From: Agrocybe praecox
Taxonomy: Eukaryota; Basidiomycota; Agaricomycetes; Agaricales; Agrocybaceae
Direction of reading: 5' to 3'
Length of the DNA stretch: 64,000 nt
NCBI GenBank assembly: GCA_964017145.1
Contig: OZ024842.1
Span: forward strand, 2,418,001 to 2,482,000
Below are positions 10,675-24,017 of the stretch, piece after piece. A program made the position numbers and the translations under genes. Position 1 is the first letter of the stretch, and every line of letters begins with the position of its first letter. The notes below the pieces were generated by a model. The model worked only from the letters and a program-made list of their open reading frames with translations, did not search any database and was not told where the DNA came from.

Positions 10675-12377
10675 ATGGGCGTTTGGACTTACTTTTCGTT
10701 CCCATCCAGCGAAAGGACTGAAGTAGCTGTGGAAGGAAAGCCAGATACTTTACGGGCAACAGTGGAGAATATTGCTGGCACTTTGACTCAGGAAGCGACC
10801 GCACCTGATGTACTCTCCAAAGCATCAGCCGCCGCCCCTGCTATCATAGAAATGAATACGTCGACAGAGTCTACCGGTACAGAAACCTCTCAGGTCGATG
10901 CCCGAATCCCCGAGAACCAAGTCAAAGTTCGACTTTTTTCTATGCGATCTCTTGCTTTCGTCAAGAAGGACTCTGCGGCAAGAGATAAACCTATTCTTTC
11001 GGCCACGCGAGAACATCAATTGCGAGAAAATGTATCTGCCGCGAAACTTGCTAAGAAGACTCAACTTTCTAAGTCCCAGAGGAAAGCCCACAAATCAGCT
11101 TTGGCCGTTCGTGACATCATCGTTGGACCCTCGCCCAACGCTGCGGCACCGAGGGTGACCCCTGCATATGCGAAGCCACAGTTAAGCAAGATCAAATCTC
11201 AGCTTCTCGACCCGAAATCGGCAAAGCAAGTCATTGCTCACCTCAAGCAATTGCCGCTGAACGACGGGTCTGCAGTCGGGAACGGGCAACATGGACACGG
11301 CCCCATTCATGCCGTTTGTCTTCAGCACACAGACGCCGAGGAACACCTCCTGCACTTTGGAAATCTTCCCCCTCCAGATAGGGAGCGATCACTATCTGTG
11401 CAAGATTTTAATTTCCCTGGTGTATCGTCGGCGCCCCTCGATGCGGTGTCAAAAATGTTCAAAGAAATGCAGATCATCAATCTTGTTGGTTCGCCTGATT
11501 TCGGTTTAGGCCAACCAGGAGATGGTGAGGGTATACTTGCAGGAGCATTACCGACACCTGAGACGGTCATTGAAGGGATAAAGCAGATCACCCCAGAGTT
11601 AATGGCTTTGGGTTTTGCCACGAGCAAGGCTATCACGCCTGACCATTCACGTGCGTTTGTCCTATCTCTTCAACACAGACTAGCAGTACTCAAGCCTAGG
11701 CTTTTATACAGAAATATACCCGCCTACTGATCGGATGTCGGTATTGACGTGTAAGTTTTTTATATCTTTCAATTATTACTCGCAAATTAAAAACTATTAG
11801 ATTGGTGGGGATTAGAGATTCTCCTCCCTCCTCCTTCGCTGGTATACTTAGCTGTAAGTCATACTCGTCAGCTCGGAGACGCTGGTTTTCATACCATTTT
11901 TTTAAACAGCATGCACACTCCATTTCCCCGGCTGTGATGAATTTCCTCACTGCTGTGTCGCTCGTCAATAACGGCGTTCGCGAGATACTCCCCTTTATTC
12001 GTTATATATCTCAGTTCATTGACTTTGAGTTTTCGTCCATTCAAAAGCAAGATCAGGGATTCGGGGTTGTCTGTGCTGCTACCTGGTATGTCACTGATAT
12101 GCAACTGTGAATATCAATGATTCTGATTTCTAGAAGGATTATGCCAGCTGCATTGGTAAAGTATTTCTTGAAAGTTCTCATTCTCATTTGCTAAAAGGTA
12201 CTGTTGTAGGTACCACGACCATGGGACTTCCCCGTATCCCCCGCTGGATCTTCGGGTTCTCCGGAAGCCGACCAGCAGAGAAACTCGGGACGCATCACCA
12301 CACCGCCATTAACTAGACCCGGACAAATATCGTCAGTGTCGGATATCGTTATTTCATCTGTACCTGTCGCAGCATAA
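10675..12377 (+). CDS. Conserved basidiomycete protein of unknown function
   Basis: I do not recognise the family. The first exon is long (about 326 codons from ATG 10675) and is followed by at least five short exons. The joins give D-H-S-QIYPPTDRMSVLT, YWWGLEILLPPPSLVYLA, HAHSISPAVMNFLTAVSLVNNG, VREILPFIRYISQFIDFEFS and GFGVVCAATWIMPAALVPRPWDFP, ending in a Ser/Pro tail with stop TAA at 12375. The N-terminal half is low-complexity, basic in the middle (KLAKKTQLSKSQRKAHKSAL) and disordered. The C-terminal half, rich in Trp and hydrophobic residues, looks folded and is likely the conserved part. The tryptophan codon is split (TG|G) and the acceptor there must be CTAGAAG, because the nearer one creates a stop. 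It is convergent with the I9 inhibitor gene. Confidence 0.75.
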
Positions 12378-12527
12378 ACCAAAGTCTTTTGGATCGTTTC
12401 CGTTCCGATTCCACTATATTTATTTGTATTTCCATGACCTTCACGACCTTCACGACCATTTTATGACCACTCTGTACGACAAAGACACTCTTCTGTATGC
12501 CATATCTACGTAGTCCTTTCTCGCATT

Positions 12528-12988
12528 TCATTCCTGAATGGTGACAATACTATCGGGTTCTAGGATGACAGTTCTTTGAACGACTTGATTTTATTTGCAC
12601 AATTGTCAAACCTACCAATATAATCAATAACGTCGGTTCCTTGCAGGAAGGACATGAACTGATCTGGAATAACTGCAGCAAATCCCTATCAAGGAGCCCA
12701 TGGGTCTTAAGCAGTACTAGCCAAACAACGACATTCTGTAGAAGCTTACTTTAAACATATCGTATCTGTGAGTTACTTCTCCGCCTGATTTGCGCAACAA
12801 AAAAAAAGTTAATCAGCTATATGATCAATTAGGCCTATAAGGCGTACCATGTTTTGCTACTTCACCAGCATAGTGATCTACTTGCTCTGGTGTGGCAGTA
12901 GATTTAAAAACGACAATGTATCCTTTTTGATGAGATAGTTAATAGTTGATATGTGACTCTGCGATGGATACTACGTACTGGAAGACAT
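12528..12988 (-). CDS. PBI2: I9-type small protease inhibitor (PBI2/PoIA1-like)
   Basis: A 73-residue protein of the peptidase inhibitor I9 family, like yeast proteinase B inhibitor 2 and Pleurotus ostreatus proteinase A inhibitor 1. These bind subtilisin-type serine proteases; I9 also forms the propeptide of subtilases. Five exons: MSS, then RYIVVFKSTATPEQVDHYA GEVAKH, GGEVTHRYDMFK, GFAAVIPDQFMSFLQGTDVI and finally EPDSIVTIQE. Exon 1 is 12979-12988 (10 nt), intron 1 is 12923-12978. Hallmarks are YIVVFK, GG-x-V-x-H-x-Y, GFAA and DYIEPD. No signal peptide or catalytic domain is attached, so it should act as a stand-alone cytosolic or vacuolar inhibitor. The acceptor for the last exon is CATCCTAG; the earlier AG would give a premature stop. 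No single long reading frame reveals it because every exon is short. Confidence 0.88.
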
Positions 12989-13296
12989 TTGCAATGGTTT
13001 ATAGAAGATAAAGATAAATGGCAAGATGTATTTTAGGATTCATCATGATGCGCAGTGCTTCAAGTTATCATGGTTCCTATTTTGGTTAATCTAGTTAAGT
13101 GCGGTACCGCGTCGGGAACTGAATCCAACTCCAAGTGCTGACGAACGAACGATGTGTCATTTGAATTTGCTTACTTATAATACGTTAGGGTCATCAAACG
13201 GCAGGTTCAAACTTGCAGAATCCCATCTTGTTTCCCTCAGCTCCCACAATACTACGTTTCAACAGGACACGTTTTGCGTGGCACTCTCTGCGAACA

Positions 13297-14984
13297 ATGC
13301 CCGCCACTAGAAGCTCAGCCCGACTGCTTGCAAGTGAAGCCGCAGAAGCTCCCCAATCCTCTCAAGATGGAAAGCAGAAGAAAGCGCCCAGGAAAGCAAA
13401 AGCAGCAACACCAAAACGCAAGGCAGAAACCATAAGTTCCAAGGATGGTGCTGGTTCAACAACCACCAAAGTTCCCCCCAAAGATTTGACTTCAAATTCA
13501 GTTCTCATTGTTGACACAGGCGCTGCAGAACCTGAGGAATTCGTTCCAGCCGTACTGACGTTTAGTTTCGAAGAAGCAAAAGATCATCTTACTCGGGTGG
13601 ACCATCGGTTTGAAGACCTATTCAGTAAAATGTCATGCAAGCCATTTGAACATTTGGAACAAGTACACCCTTTCCGGTAATGAGCTTTCTCTAAGTAGGA
13701 TAACCGTCCAACTGATCCAAGATAGCGCGCTTGCATCATCTATCCTGTAAGACTGTCAACACGCATTTGGACTGACCCGGTGTACTAAAATTGGACACCA
13801 GAGGCCAACAGATATCCTGGCTGGCAGCGAGGTCTATAACTCACAAATTTATCAGACTGTATGACCCTTCTCTTCCAGAGAAACCTGATGACGAGCAGTA
13901 AGTGAGAGTTTCTCGATGTTTTGACCAGAATTAACGACTTGATGGAGGCGGAAAGCAATAACATTCTTCCCGACCCCATACCAAGTTGCCAAAACGGATA
14001 TTGAACTCTTAAGGACAGCTGGTCTCAGCGGTCGCAAGGCTGAATATAGTAAGGCTATCTTTGCAGCTGATTTACTGGGTCTGATGTGTGTTGCATAGTT
14101 CGAGACCTTGCCATGAGATTTGCGGATGGCCGCTTGTCTACCAAGAAGCTCTTGGAAGCAGATGACGAGGAGCTGGCGCAAATGCTAATTGAAGTGCGGG
14201 GTATTGGAAGGGTAAGTAGTCTTCATTTCGCTGAATCAAACGGGAGAACTAAACATTTGTATTCATGCTAGTGGACTGGTAAATATATCCTGAAACGATA
14301 AAAATTACTGGCGGCTCACCTATGACCAAAATATAGTGGATATGTTCGCAATATTCTCACTTCGACGGCCTGATATTCTGCCTGTTGGTGAGAGAGGACA
14401 TGACTTGAATCTATCACGATGCTCATGGTTGTTGCTCAGGCGACCTCGGTGTCCAGAGGGGTCTAGTGCGATGGTTTCTGTCGCAGCATTCGCCGACGTA
14501 TTCATACACGATTTCCCCGGAAAAAGCCGGGGGAGCAGCATCTAAGGAGGAGAAGACGCCTAAAAAGACCGGGAGTGGATCCGAAGATGTGGAGATGGAT
14601 GGTGCCTCCTCTGTCCCAGCAGGAGGAGCATCCTCTCAAGCGGAAGACCTGGGAGCGTTCCCTGTCCCATTCACACCATCTATTAAGAAGACATTGGAAA
14701 AGGTAAACGGAACGGCTATCCCTTTGCCTGATGGAATCGATGTAGGACTCCTAAAGGGGCGACTGAATGGGAAAAATAAAATCAAGTGAGTGAAATAATC
14801 GATACACGTGGACGAAGACTGACAGCGAGGTAGAGGGGCGATTTTGACTCCGGAAGAAATGGGAAGACTGACAGAATGCTGGAAGCCGTACAGAAGTTTA
14901 GGTGGGTTTACTTTGTTGCTGAATATTGAATATTTGACTAAACTTGGTGCAGGTGTATATTACATGTGGTCTCTGGCGGATTAG
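13297..14984 (+). CDS. MAG1: DNA-3-methyladenine glycosylase II (AlkA/MAG1 type)
   Basis: Base-excision repair glycosylase of the HhH-GPD superfamily that removes alkylated purines from DNA, in the nucleus. Start is MPATRSSARLL at 13297, followed by a Lys/Ala-rich tail likely to carry the nuclear signal. The catalytic domain runs FSFEEAKDHLTRVD, LEQVHPFR, ALASSILGQQISWLAARSI, FFPTPYQVAKTDIELLRTAG, GRKAEYIRDLAMRFADG, the helix-hairpin-helix VRGIGRWTVDMFAIF and the catalytic-Asp segment LPVGDLGVQRGL. About 100 residues of low-complexity sequence (PEKAGGAASKEE to SSQAEDLG) interrupt the domain before the final LTECWKPYRSLGVYYMWSL. Seven or more introns; stop TAG 14982. The exon GTGGAC-G between two introns near 14270 is only seven bases long. 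Confidence 0.92.
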
Positions 14985-15229
14985 AATAAATTTCCTAATT
15001 TGGATGCACCGAACCCGTTCCGCTCCAGTGTGTGGCTCTCTGCTCTGCTCTGCCCCGTTCATGACTTCCGGCGGGGTTTTCTCTTTCTTCTTCTATACTT
15101 TAGACTAGTCTCACTCCTTATACAATGTCTTTTGACACTTTCTCTCATCCGCCCCTCATCCTCACACATCCTCCTCCATCGTTGCCAACTCATCACCGTC
15201 GTTGTACAACATCCTCTCTCTCCTTTAAG

Positions 15230-16679
15230 ATGGCTGACAACTTTAGAAAACGCGCCTCGTCAGAATCTCCGTCAGTCCTCAAGAACAACTCGCCGTGTCT
15301 TACAGAACAGAAAGCTGGCTCTTTCTCCCCGACATTGCACCACAACAGTGACTCGCATTCGCCTTTTCATCACCCAAAAACTGGCCCATATACGGCCTGT
15401 CACACGAGCTCGACACCTCGCTTTGACTACAACACAGAAGCGTGTTTGCATTCCGCCCAGTTCCCTGCCAATCACCGTCTTGACCCGACATTCGTTCAAT
15501 TGTATCAGCTAGAAGACGAACTTGGTTCTGGCGGGTACGGCTTCGTCATGACGGCATATCATCGTATGGAAGGCCACGAAGTCGCTGTCAAGTTCATCAT
15601 CAAAGACAAAGTTCCCGAACATGCATGGATGGAAGACTCCGTGGTGGGCAGATTACCTACTGAAGTCATCCTGATCAGTGGTATCAACCATCCCAACATC
15701 GTAAAGTGCTTAGATCTCTTTGAGGATAATGTTTACTTCTATCTGGTACGCCGTATTGCCCAAAGATCCAGATCCCTCCATTCACTTTCTGAAGGTGCAA
15801 GAGCTACACGGTTCACCTTGGAACAAGGACCATTCGTTCGATACTCACCCGCCGTCTCTATGCCACCTTAGCTCGTCTATTTCCACACCCATTTTGTCCC
15901 CCTCCTCTTCAGATGTGTCCCTGCCTGTGTCCGCGCCTAATACCCCGCCCCATCAGTTTGCCACGCTTCAACCTCATGTCTCATTCCATGAAGGGGAAAT
16001 GGAAGGAGATATATCTCGTCCATTGCATTCGCAACTGTTGACCGTTTCATTCCACGGACGTCCACAAGTTCACCGCCGCCCATCTCATGATCTGTTTGAA
16101 TGCATCGAACAGTCTAAACACAAAAAATTGAACGAGGGACAAGCTCGCTACGTTTTTGCTCAAGTAGTCGACGCTATAGATTACCTTCACAAGCATGGTA
16201 TCGTCCATCGTGATATCAAGGATGAGAACCTGGTGATCGATAAAAATCTAAAGGTCAGAATTTACATTACACTCAAAGACAGCCATCTGACTGCTACTGT
16301 ATGTTAGGTTAAGCTCATTGATTTCGGAAGCGCGATTGCTGTCGATCCCAGTGAGCCCCAACCTTATTATAAAATGTTCTACGGCACGGCTGCATATGCT
16401 TCGTCCGAAATTCTCCTCAAGAAAAGGTATCAGGCCGCACCGGCAGAGATATGGACTCTAGGAATTCTATTGTCGTATCTACTTGCCGGCGTTTCCCCAT
16501 TTCCCACTGCGCGAGACGCCGTTGAAGGCAGAATATTCCTCTCCGAAAAAGTTGTTGGTGAAATATCGGAGGAACCTATGGACTTGATGCGTAAATGCCT
16601 CGATCCAAATCCTGAGACGCGCGCCACTATTTCTGAGATCATGCATCATCCTTGGTTGCGATCTTACTTGCGACATTGA
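15230..16679 (+). CDS. PAS-kinase-type serine/threonine protein kinase
   Basis: Protein kinase whose catalytic domain resembles PAS kinases (PASK, yeast Psk1/2). Start taken as MADNFRKRASS at 15230; an in-frame ATG at 15125 lies in a pyrimidine-rich leader. Visible motifs are the ATP loop GSGGYGFV, AVKFIIKDKVPEHAWMED with the Lys, PTEVILISGINHPNIV, the hinge FYLVQELHGSPW, HRDIKDENLVI (catalytic loop), KLIDFGSAIAV (DFG) and ILLSYLLAGVSPFP. A 50-nt intron (GTACGC...) sits inside the hinge and another before VKLIDFG. About 87 Ser/Pro-rich residues are inserted after the hinge. The usual APE/SPE motif reads SSE (AAYASSEIL). No PAS domain precedes the kinase, only about 85 disordered residues, so metabolite sensing is not shown. 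Confidence 0.88.
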
Positions 16680-17022
16680 TTGCTTTAGATTTGTTTCTTC
16701 GTTAAACACGTTATCTTCCTTTTATATTTCTTTCATTTCTTAGCATATTTTTCTCGGATTGTACTGGACTAGTATTTGGCATTGGACCTATCTTAGTAGT
16801 TTTGCATAGTATTTTCTCGTTTTGTGTCATGTATTTTTTCAGCCTACTTTCGTATTTGTAGAGTCCTTACACTACCCGGCACTCGCTATAATAGCATTTA
16901 TACCCGTTGGAGTTATTGAATTTCAGAGTGTTTTTGTCCACGTGACTCTGAGCCAATAAGGAACAACCGGTTTAGACAGTCTGACCTGCGAGTCTCAGCG
17001 CCGTCTTTCTTTACCTTCCGCC
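16680..17022. other. Intergenic region
   Basis: 343 bp of T-rich kinase 3' sequence followed by the promoter of the complex I gene. Nothing else seen. Confidence 0.5.
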
Positions 17023-18077
<1,055 letters not shown>

Positions 18078-18373
18078 AATACTGTCGTTATGTACAATGA
18101 GAGTAAATAGAGTACTAGAAATGATTTCCAAATGATTTGTTGAATGTTTATAAGAGAATGGGCTGGTTGCGGCATGTTCCGAAGAATAGGGCTGAAATCA
18201 CTTGAAGTCAGGCTTACTTACCGTCAGCACTCACAGCCTTGGCTTGTCCCAGCCAGCAGCGAGCTGACTTTTTTGTCTGCTCATCGTCGCACACAGTGCA
18301 CAGCTCATCCATACTATCTTCAACAGGGACTCCATCCATCATTCATATCCCGCATTCACGACTCTCTACTTTC

Positions 18374-21300
18374 ATGGCTGCCGCTCTCCATCCTTTGCGC
18401 AATGACCCAGGTTCTAATGCCCTGTATTCGCGTACCATTCTAAATGACTACGACTTTGGGGGAAATCGTTATCCAACTATCTCAACTCGCTCCAAATCAC
18501 CCCAACCGTCGGCTGCCAGAAGCCCTTCTTGGGAAAATACTAACCACCCAGACGGCCAATCTTCAAGCCCAAATTACGATTCTTCAAGGGTGTCCTCTTC
18601 GCGGAATAAGTCGGCCGTTGAACAGCGAAGTCAGGCTGAATCCCTATATGCACAGCGGCCTTCGTCACGCCAGGAGGCTGTTTCGTTAAATGCAGAGCAA
18701 TCCCAAGAACAGCCCCGGAGTTCGCTTTCATATATGCTGCCACCAGGTGTCTCTCGTCGTGTCGTGGAAAGATATAGCTTGGATGATAATGGACAGCGTC
18801 CTGTCTCTAGAGGAACGAATGAAGCTAAACCAACAATGATGGGACCCGTCCAGGACGCCGCTGCCAGTCGCGGTCAGCCAGGCATCCAGCAATTACCTCC
18901 TCGCGCAACTTCTTCCTCGCCGGAGCGTACCTCCCCCACACCCAACACTCGGGCTCCCTCGGTACCGCCTGCCACCTCACCTGATTCAATTTCGTCACCA
19001 GGATCGCAACTTCCATCTATGATGCCATTATCGGCTTCGCCTGCCTATAACCCCCCAGTTTCCCCCAACCACCGAGCCTTTGCGCAACAACCAACATATG
19101 TAACCCAACAACACGCTCCCAATCCAATACAGACGGTGTATACTCCCATTGCTCCCCCTCAGGAAGAAGTATGCGTAGAATGTGCAATGCGCGATCAAGA
19201 CATGGCGGACGTTGATGTCACTTCCCCCGGAGTCTGGGAAAGGGCAAGTGATGCTCTGTTTGAAGAATTGAAGGAAAGAGAACTGGAGGAAGAAGCCGCA
19301 GGGATAGTTGTCGATAATCCCTCAAGGCCAAAGATAAAAGGCGGTCGTCTAACGGAACAAAACGTCAGACTTTGGTTGAGCATTGTGCGTAATCCCATAT
19401 TTCTAACATGTTTCTAGCGATCTTGAGATAGGATCTAATGTTGTACTTCAGAATCCAAGGGAACCTGCTTCAAGGCAGCAGACTCTCAATACATATGTCA
19501 AGTCTCAACGAAAACTTCTTGAAGCAGAAGCTTCGGCACATGCTCGTGCAATGCAAGAAGCGAGACAACTTGATAGTCGGATGCGCGATACTTACTCACA
19601 ACTGCGTCGATCCGCATATGACATAGGTAACAGCTCATCACCCGCTGATGATCTAGGCGGGGTGCGCATTAAACCTCCCTTATCCCCAACTACGGCAAGT
19701 CAACCTCAAAGCCACGTACGGTCTCAATCTCGAGAGATTACGTTGTTGGAGAATGGTATGATCGTTGAGCATGTCGATGTACGTAAAGAGGAGAAGGAAG
19801 CCCGTGAACGCAAGAAAAGAGAAGAAAAGCGAGCCCGGAAGTCTTCCAAGAGCTCAATGATGGATGTGACTTCTATCATATCAGCGCAGAGCAATGGTGC
19901 CTTTACAGAGTCTGGACTAAAACCATACTCAAGGTACTCTCAGTCGAGTTCCGCTCGTCCCACGAGTGTGCTCACAGCACCCCTCGATAGGCCTGAACTT
20001 CCTCGAGCTTATTCTCAAGCGTCTTTCTCAGACGTTCATAGCATGGGATCGGCTTCTCCACGAAAGACAAGATTTTTCGGTATGAAGAATCTGAGTGCTG
20101 GATGGAGGAGTCAAGACAGTCTCGCTCCTTCGGGCATGTCTGGCAGTATGGTTGATATGCAGTACGTGGATAGGTTAATAGGTTATCAGCGATAAAACTT
20201 TAACGTCTTTACTTTCATAGTGTTGCTCTACATCGTGAAGCCCATGGACCTCATCCACTGACATCTTCACCTATTGATCTGAACACTCCGCGCCGCAGTC
20301 AAATTTGGCCCCCTATTGAACTCGAAGATGTCAACTTGTCTCAAGTCTTCCAAGAAGACAAAAGCAGCAAGAAGAAGAAAGGAGGTTTGGCCAAAATATG
20401 GCGAATCGTTACGGGGAAGAATGACGATTCTCGTCGACGAGATTCAGGAAACCAAGTAACCCATAATGAGGATGACCTACCCCTGGCTCCTCCCCCTCCC
20501 TTGTCTTATCTTGTCAATCGGGGCCCTACCGAGTTGCACTCGTCTGGTGCCCGCCATGCATCTACCCCTTCATTACCGTCCATTATTTCTCCGAAATTCG
20601 GAGTGTCCTCTCCTGGTATGTCTCCGCCTACTGCTCCGTCCAGCATATTACCGTCCCCAGCCTCATTACGCACCTCTGGTGTTGATGTAGACGTAGCAGA
20701 TGGACGCCATCCCAACGATGCGGAGTTCAATGAACAAAAGAATGGACTCGAGGACTTCTCTGCAAAAACAAATGGCATCACTCAGAAGTCAACAAATCAT
20801 TCAAATCCTTCAGAATTGGAATTGGGTCGCACGCTTAGTGCAAACAATATACCACCTCATGTCCCTGCTTCGTCATCCAGCCAGGTCAATAACAATGCAA
20901 CACTTGCTCTACCTCTTTCTAGAGACAAATCGCTACCGCCACTTCCACCTGGCGAACAACCAGCTCGCATACTTCCTTCAGACCTTAGGCCACGTACAGT
21001 CTATACATACGATGCCCGTGCATTGCCTCCTGGCTCCAGCCCGGCTCACGATTTCCTGCCTCCACAAGCGCCATTTAGGTCGGTCGACAACAGACGACAA
21101 TCCTTTGGCGGCACTTCTTCCCGGCCCAACATCGGCTTACATACTATGCCTGCAAGCAAGCCTATCGGCTTTGACTCAAGTCGCTCTTTTAGTCCTCGTT
21201 ATGATGAATTTGGTATATCGCGACGATCGCTAGGAAAATTCGAATATTCCCGAGGAAATCATATAACAAGTCACCCAACTCCGTCAAAAAGAAAAAGCAA

Positions 21301-21601
21301 GTTCGGCTTATCGTCCCTTCTTGGAAAGAAAAACGACAAGCGTGAGGAACCGATGCAAGAAGTTGTCGGCCACCAATTCCCGTCCATGGGATATACTTAC
21401 GATGGCCAAGATGATTTGACGACCACTGGTTATGCTACCTCTACTTCAAGGCACAGCACATTTAGTTTTGGACAATCATACCCCAATACGCGGATGTCCG
21501 TGAACTCACGGAAAGCTCTCGAAGAATTGGTACAACAAGACGCTGAATTTGTTGCTTATCGATACCCTTCAAACGACCAACGCCTGGATCTTTTACGATA
21601 A
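18374..21601 (+). CDS. Large disordered Ser/Pro-rich basidiomycete protein
   Basis: About 1,000 residues in three main exons, 18374-19384, one from about 19452 to 20171, and one from 20221 to 21601. An alternative in-frame ATG lies at 18239. I recognise no enzyme or domain. The protein is mostly disordered and rich in Ser, Pro and basic residues. Three parts look conserved: VCVECAMRDQDMADVDVTSP GVWERASD with a Cys pair, followed by a helical Glu-rich stretch; REPASRQQTLNTYVKSQRKL, followed by a predicted helix; and a charged coiled coil around RKEEKEARERKKREEKRAR. Lys-rich patches KSSKKKKGGLAKIWRIVTG and KRKSKFGLSSLLGKKNDKR look like membrane- or nucleic-acid-binding or localisation elements. 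This composition is common in fungal polarity and scaffold proteins, but that is a guess. Confidence 0.8.
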
Positions 21602-21941
21602 CAATTACACTGTAACGGCGCAGATCCATCGTTCTTTAACCTCTCATTCGGATTTCTTTCTCTCCATGCCTTATTGCGGTTTCATTTGTTACCGCCTTGA
21701 ATATTGCCGATGGACATGTACATAACCTGGTATCCACTCTTTTTGATTGTAATTTAACACCACTCTCCTTGACGTTGCATTTAGTTAGCTTTCGACAATC
21801 GCATTTCATCATAAATTCTGGTTTTAATACTTCTCCCTCGCATCGTTTCAAGGAATAATTTACCCTTGAAAACTGAAGCTAGATTGGGATACGCTGGTGT
21901 GTTAGGTAAGTAATGAGCAACAAATGCATAAATATAATCTG
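21602..21941. other. Convergent 3' intergenic region
   Basis: 340 bp between two convergent stops; AT-rich, presumably both 3' UTRs. No gene seen. Confidence 0.5.
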
Positions 21942-24017
21942 CTATTGGGTTGACTTGACATTCCTGCGCCGCGTGAAGAGGAGTTTGGCTTTGGGGTCAG
22001 GGATAATGGCGCCATTAAAGATAAGATTCTTGGGCCGTTCCGTGATTGTAGGTGGGTAGCGAACGTCATAATGAAGAATAATGTGGGCCAGCATTATCTT
22101 TAATTCCATCTAATTTAAGATAGGGTGTTTGTGAGCATTGAAGGTATATATATTCACAGTAGGATGACACTTACGGAAGCAAATTGTCGACCAGCGCATG
22201 CATGGCGCCCTACGAATGTATTCTCTAATTTAATAATAGCAGGATTGGGAGAAATATTGTTGCAACGTACCGGCTCCGAAAGGAAGATACTATGCGTTTG
22301 GTTAGAGAGACCCTCATGGATGGGAAAAAAATGCTTACATGCGAATCAACCGTTGTAAAGCCATATTTCAACGATTCTGGGCCTTCTTGACCCCGCAACT
22401 TTGAGAAGCGGAAGAGGTCACATTTATGAGGATTCGGGTAGACATGAGGGTCAAAATGTATTGCCGTCATGTCAATCGCAACTTTATGGCTTGGGGGAAC
22501 ATAGGTCCCGTCTCCTAGATCACAGGCCTCCAGGGAGACACGAGGTAGGGCGACTGAAGGTGTAAAATGAGGTGGAATAGTTATATGTTTGACGAATAAT
22601 GCACTCACAATGCATGAGTCCATGATATCTCCCTACTTCACGTAGGGCTGAGTCGACTTTGTAAAATTTGTCCAACGCACCCTTGGACCAACCCCCCTCT
22701 GATTCTAAAGCTTGATTGATTTCTGAGCGCATGCTTTCTATGTCTTCCAGTGGCAATAGTGCAATTTCAAATAGTGCTTGTGTTATAAATATGGATCTAA
22801 CATATATTAGTCAAAAAAGTCATTTTATTGAAGGGGTGAGAATGGTTACGAAGTGTGTATGCTCCCAAACTCAATGTTTAATAGTCGGACCGCAATCCCT
22901 GTGACTGGTTCTTGAGGCAGCGCGCTCTGAATGATGTGGTCTGATACCAGGTTCTTGAATGCAAGAAACGTTTAAGCGTACTCAAAGGTTACCTTCAATG
23001 GCTAGCACCTACAGATTTTGCTTCCCCTGTGCGAAGTTCTTGTACGCGGCGATTCAGGAAAGGTAGGATGTATTTTAGGGGTGCCCTTTTCCCTCCCATG
23101 ATTGATGCAAGAATGTGATACACCACCCTACACGAATAGACGTAAGTCAGGTAAAGCACTTGCACAAGGGAGATACAACCACTCACGGGCGTAGGATCAA
23201 CGGGCTCCACTGAATAAAAGGAGCCATGAGCGGCGTAGTTTCCGCGAATTTAACGACTACACGAAGAAACTCCTCATTGCGACAAAGTTCTGTACCGAAT
23301 ATGACTCGGTTGCTTATCCTGGCGATTAGATGTGTCATAGAATCGAAGACTTCGAGCCCGCCGGACTCTGGATGGTGCTTTAATTATTGCTCCCACACAA
23401 CTCAACCAAAAATGCTCACCCGTGTTCTTCGAACTGAATAGTTCATCCATAGCAAGGATAGACTCGTCCAAAATTTCTGATACATATGACGGTATGGCAC
23501 GGTTCACATCCGTGCGCAGAACTCTGGCTTGATAAGGAGTAGACAGCTGATGCTCATCCATTGTATACGGTAATTGGAGGTCCTCGTTCACAGCCATCAT
23601 TTCATTGAACTGCATGAATAATTAGCATAAATTGTTCTCTGACAAAGAATGTAAGAATTCACTTTACTGTCAGGACCTGCTCGTACACGCTCCAGAAATT
23701 CCGGGGGTAAGAAGAAACATGATCCTGACTGAGAGATAAGTCAAGGAGTGTGTCCACTGCCTACCACAGCAAGTTGGAATATTATTTACCAACGTTGGGA
23801 TCACAAAAGCTTTCTCAGGAAACGCTTTCCTTCCTTCTAATATGACTGTTCGACTGTCTATCGTCCATCTTATTGCAGTTTGGATGTATCCGAGGACCCC
23901 AGATTTACCCATCCGCGGGACACCACCCGAATATGATATCGCTCGAGCGATGCGAACATACGTCAAGCATAAGCAAGCTAAAAAGAGGAGAGCCGCCTGA
24001 GAAAAGAAGCTCAGCAT
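21942..24017 (-). CDS. Cytochrome P450 monooxygenase
   Basis: Haem-thiolate monooxygenase anchored in the ER by an N-terminal helix (MLSFFSQAALLFLACLCLTY). About ten exons. Landmarks are the helix-C region AIPSYVSEILDESI, GLEVFDSMTHLIARISNRVI, an I-helix-like NIEFGSIHTSS, the K-helix E-x-x-R as ALREVGRYHGL, the P-x-F-type VYPNPHKCDLFRFSKLRG and the haem loop FGAGRHACAGRQFAS with its cysteine. The haem loop is split by an intron after FGAG. The C-terminus ends with IIPDPKAKLLFTRR. The pattern suggests the multi-intron P450s of agaricomycetes related to ent-kaurene-oxidase-like families (perhaps CYP5150), but family cannot be fixed here. The substrate is unknown; no biosynthetic genes adjoin it. 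All key residues are present, so it is probably functional. Confidence 0.9.

Noticed and set aside
18239..18373. N-terminal extension of the large disordered protein (start at 18239)
   Set aside because: The extra residues look like translated leader sequence; ATG 18374 gives a more natural start, but the longer form is not excluded.
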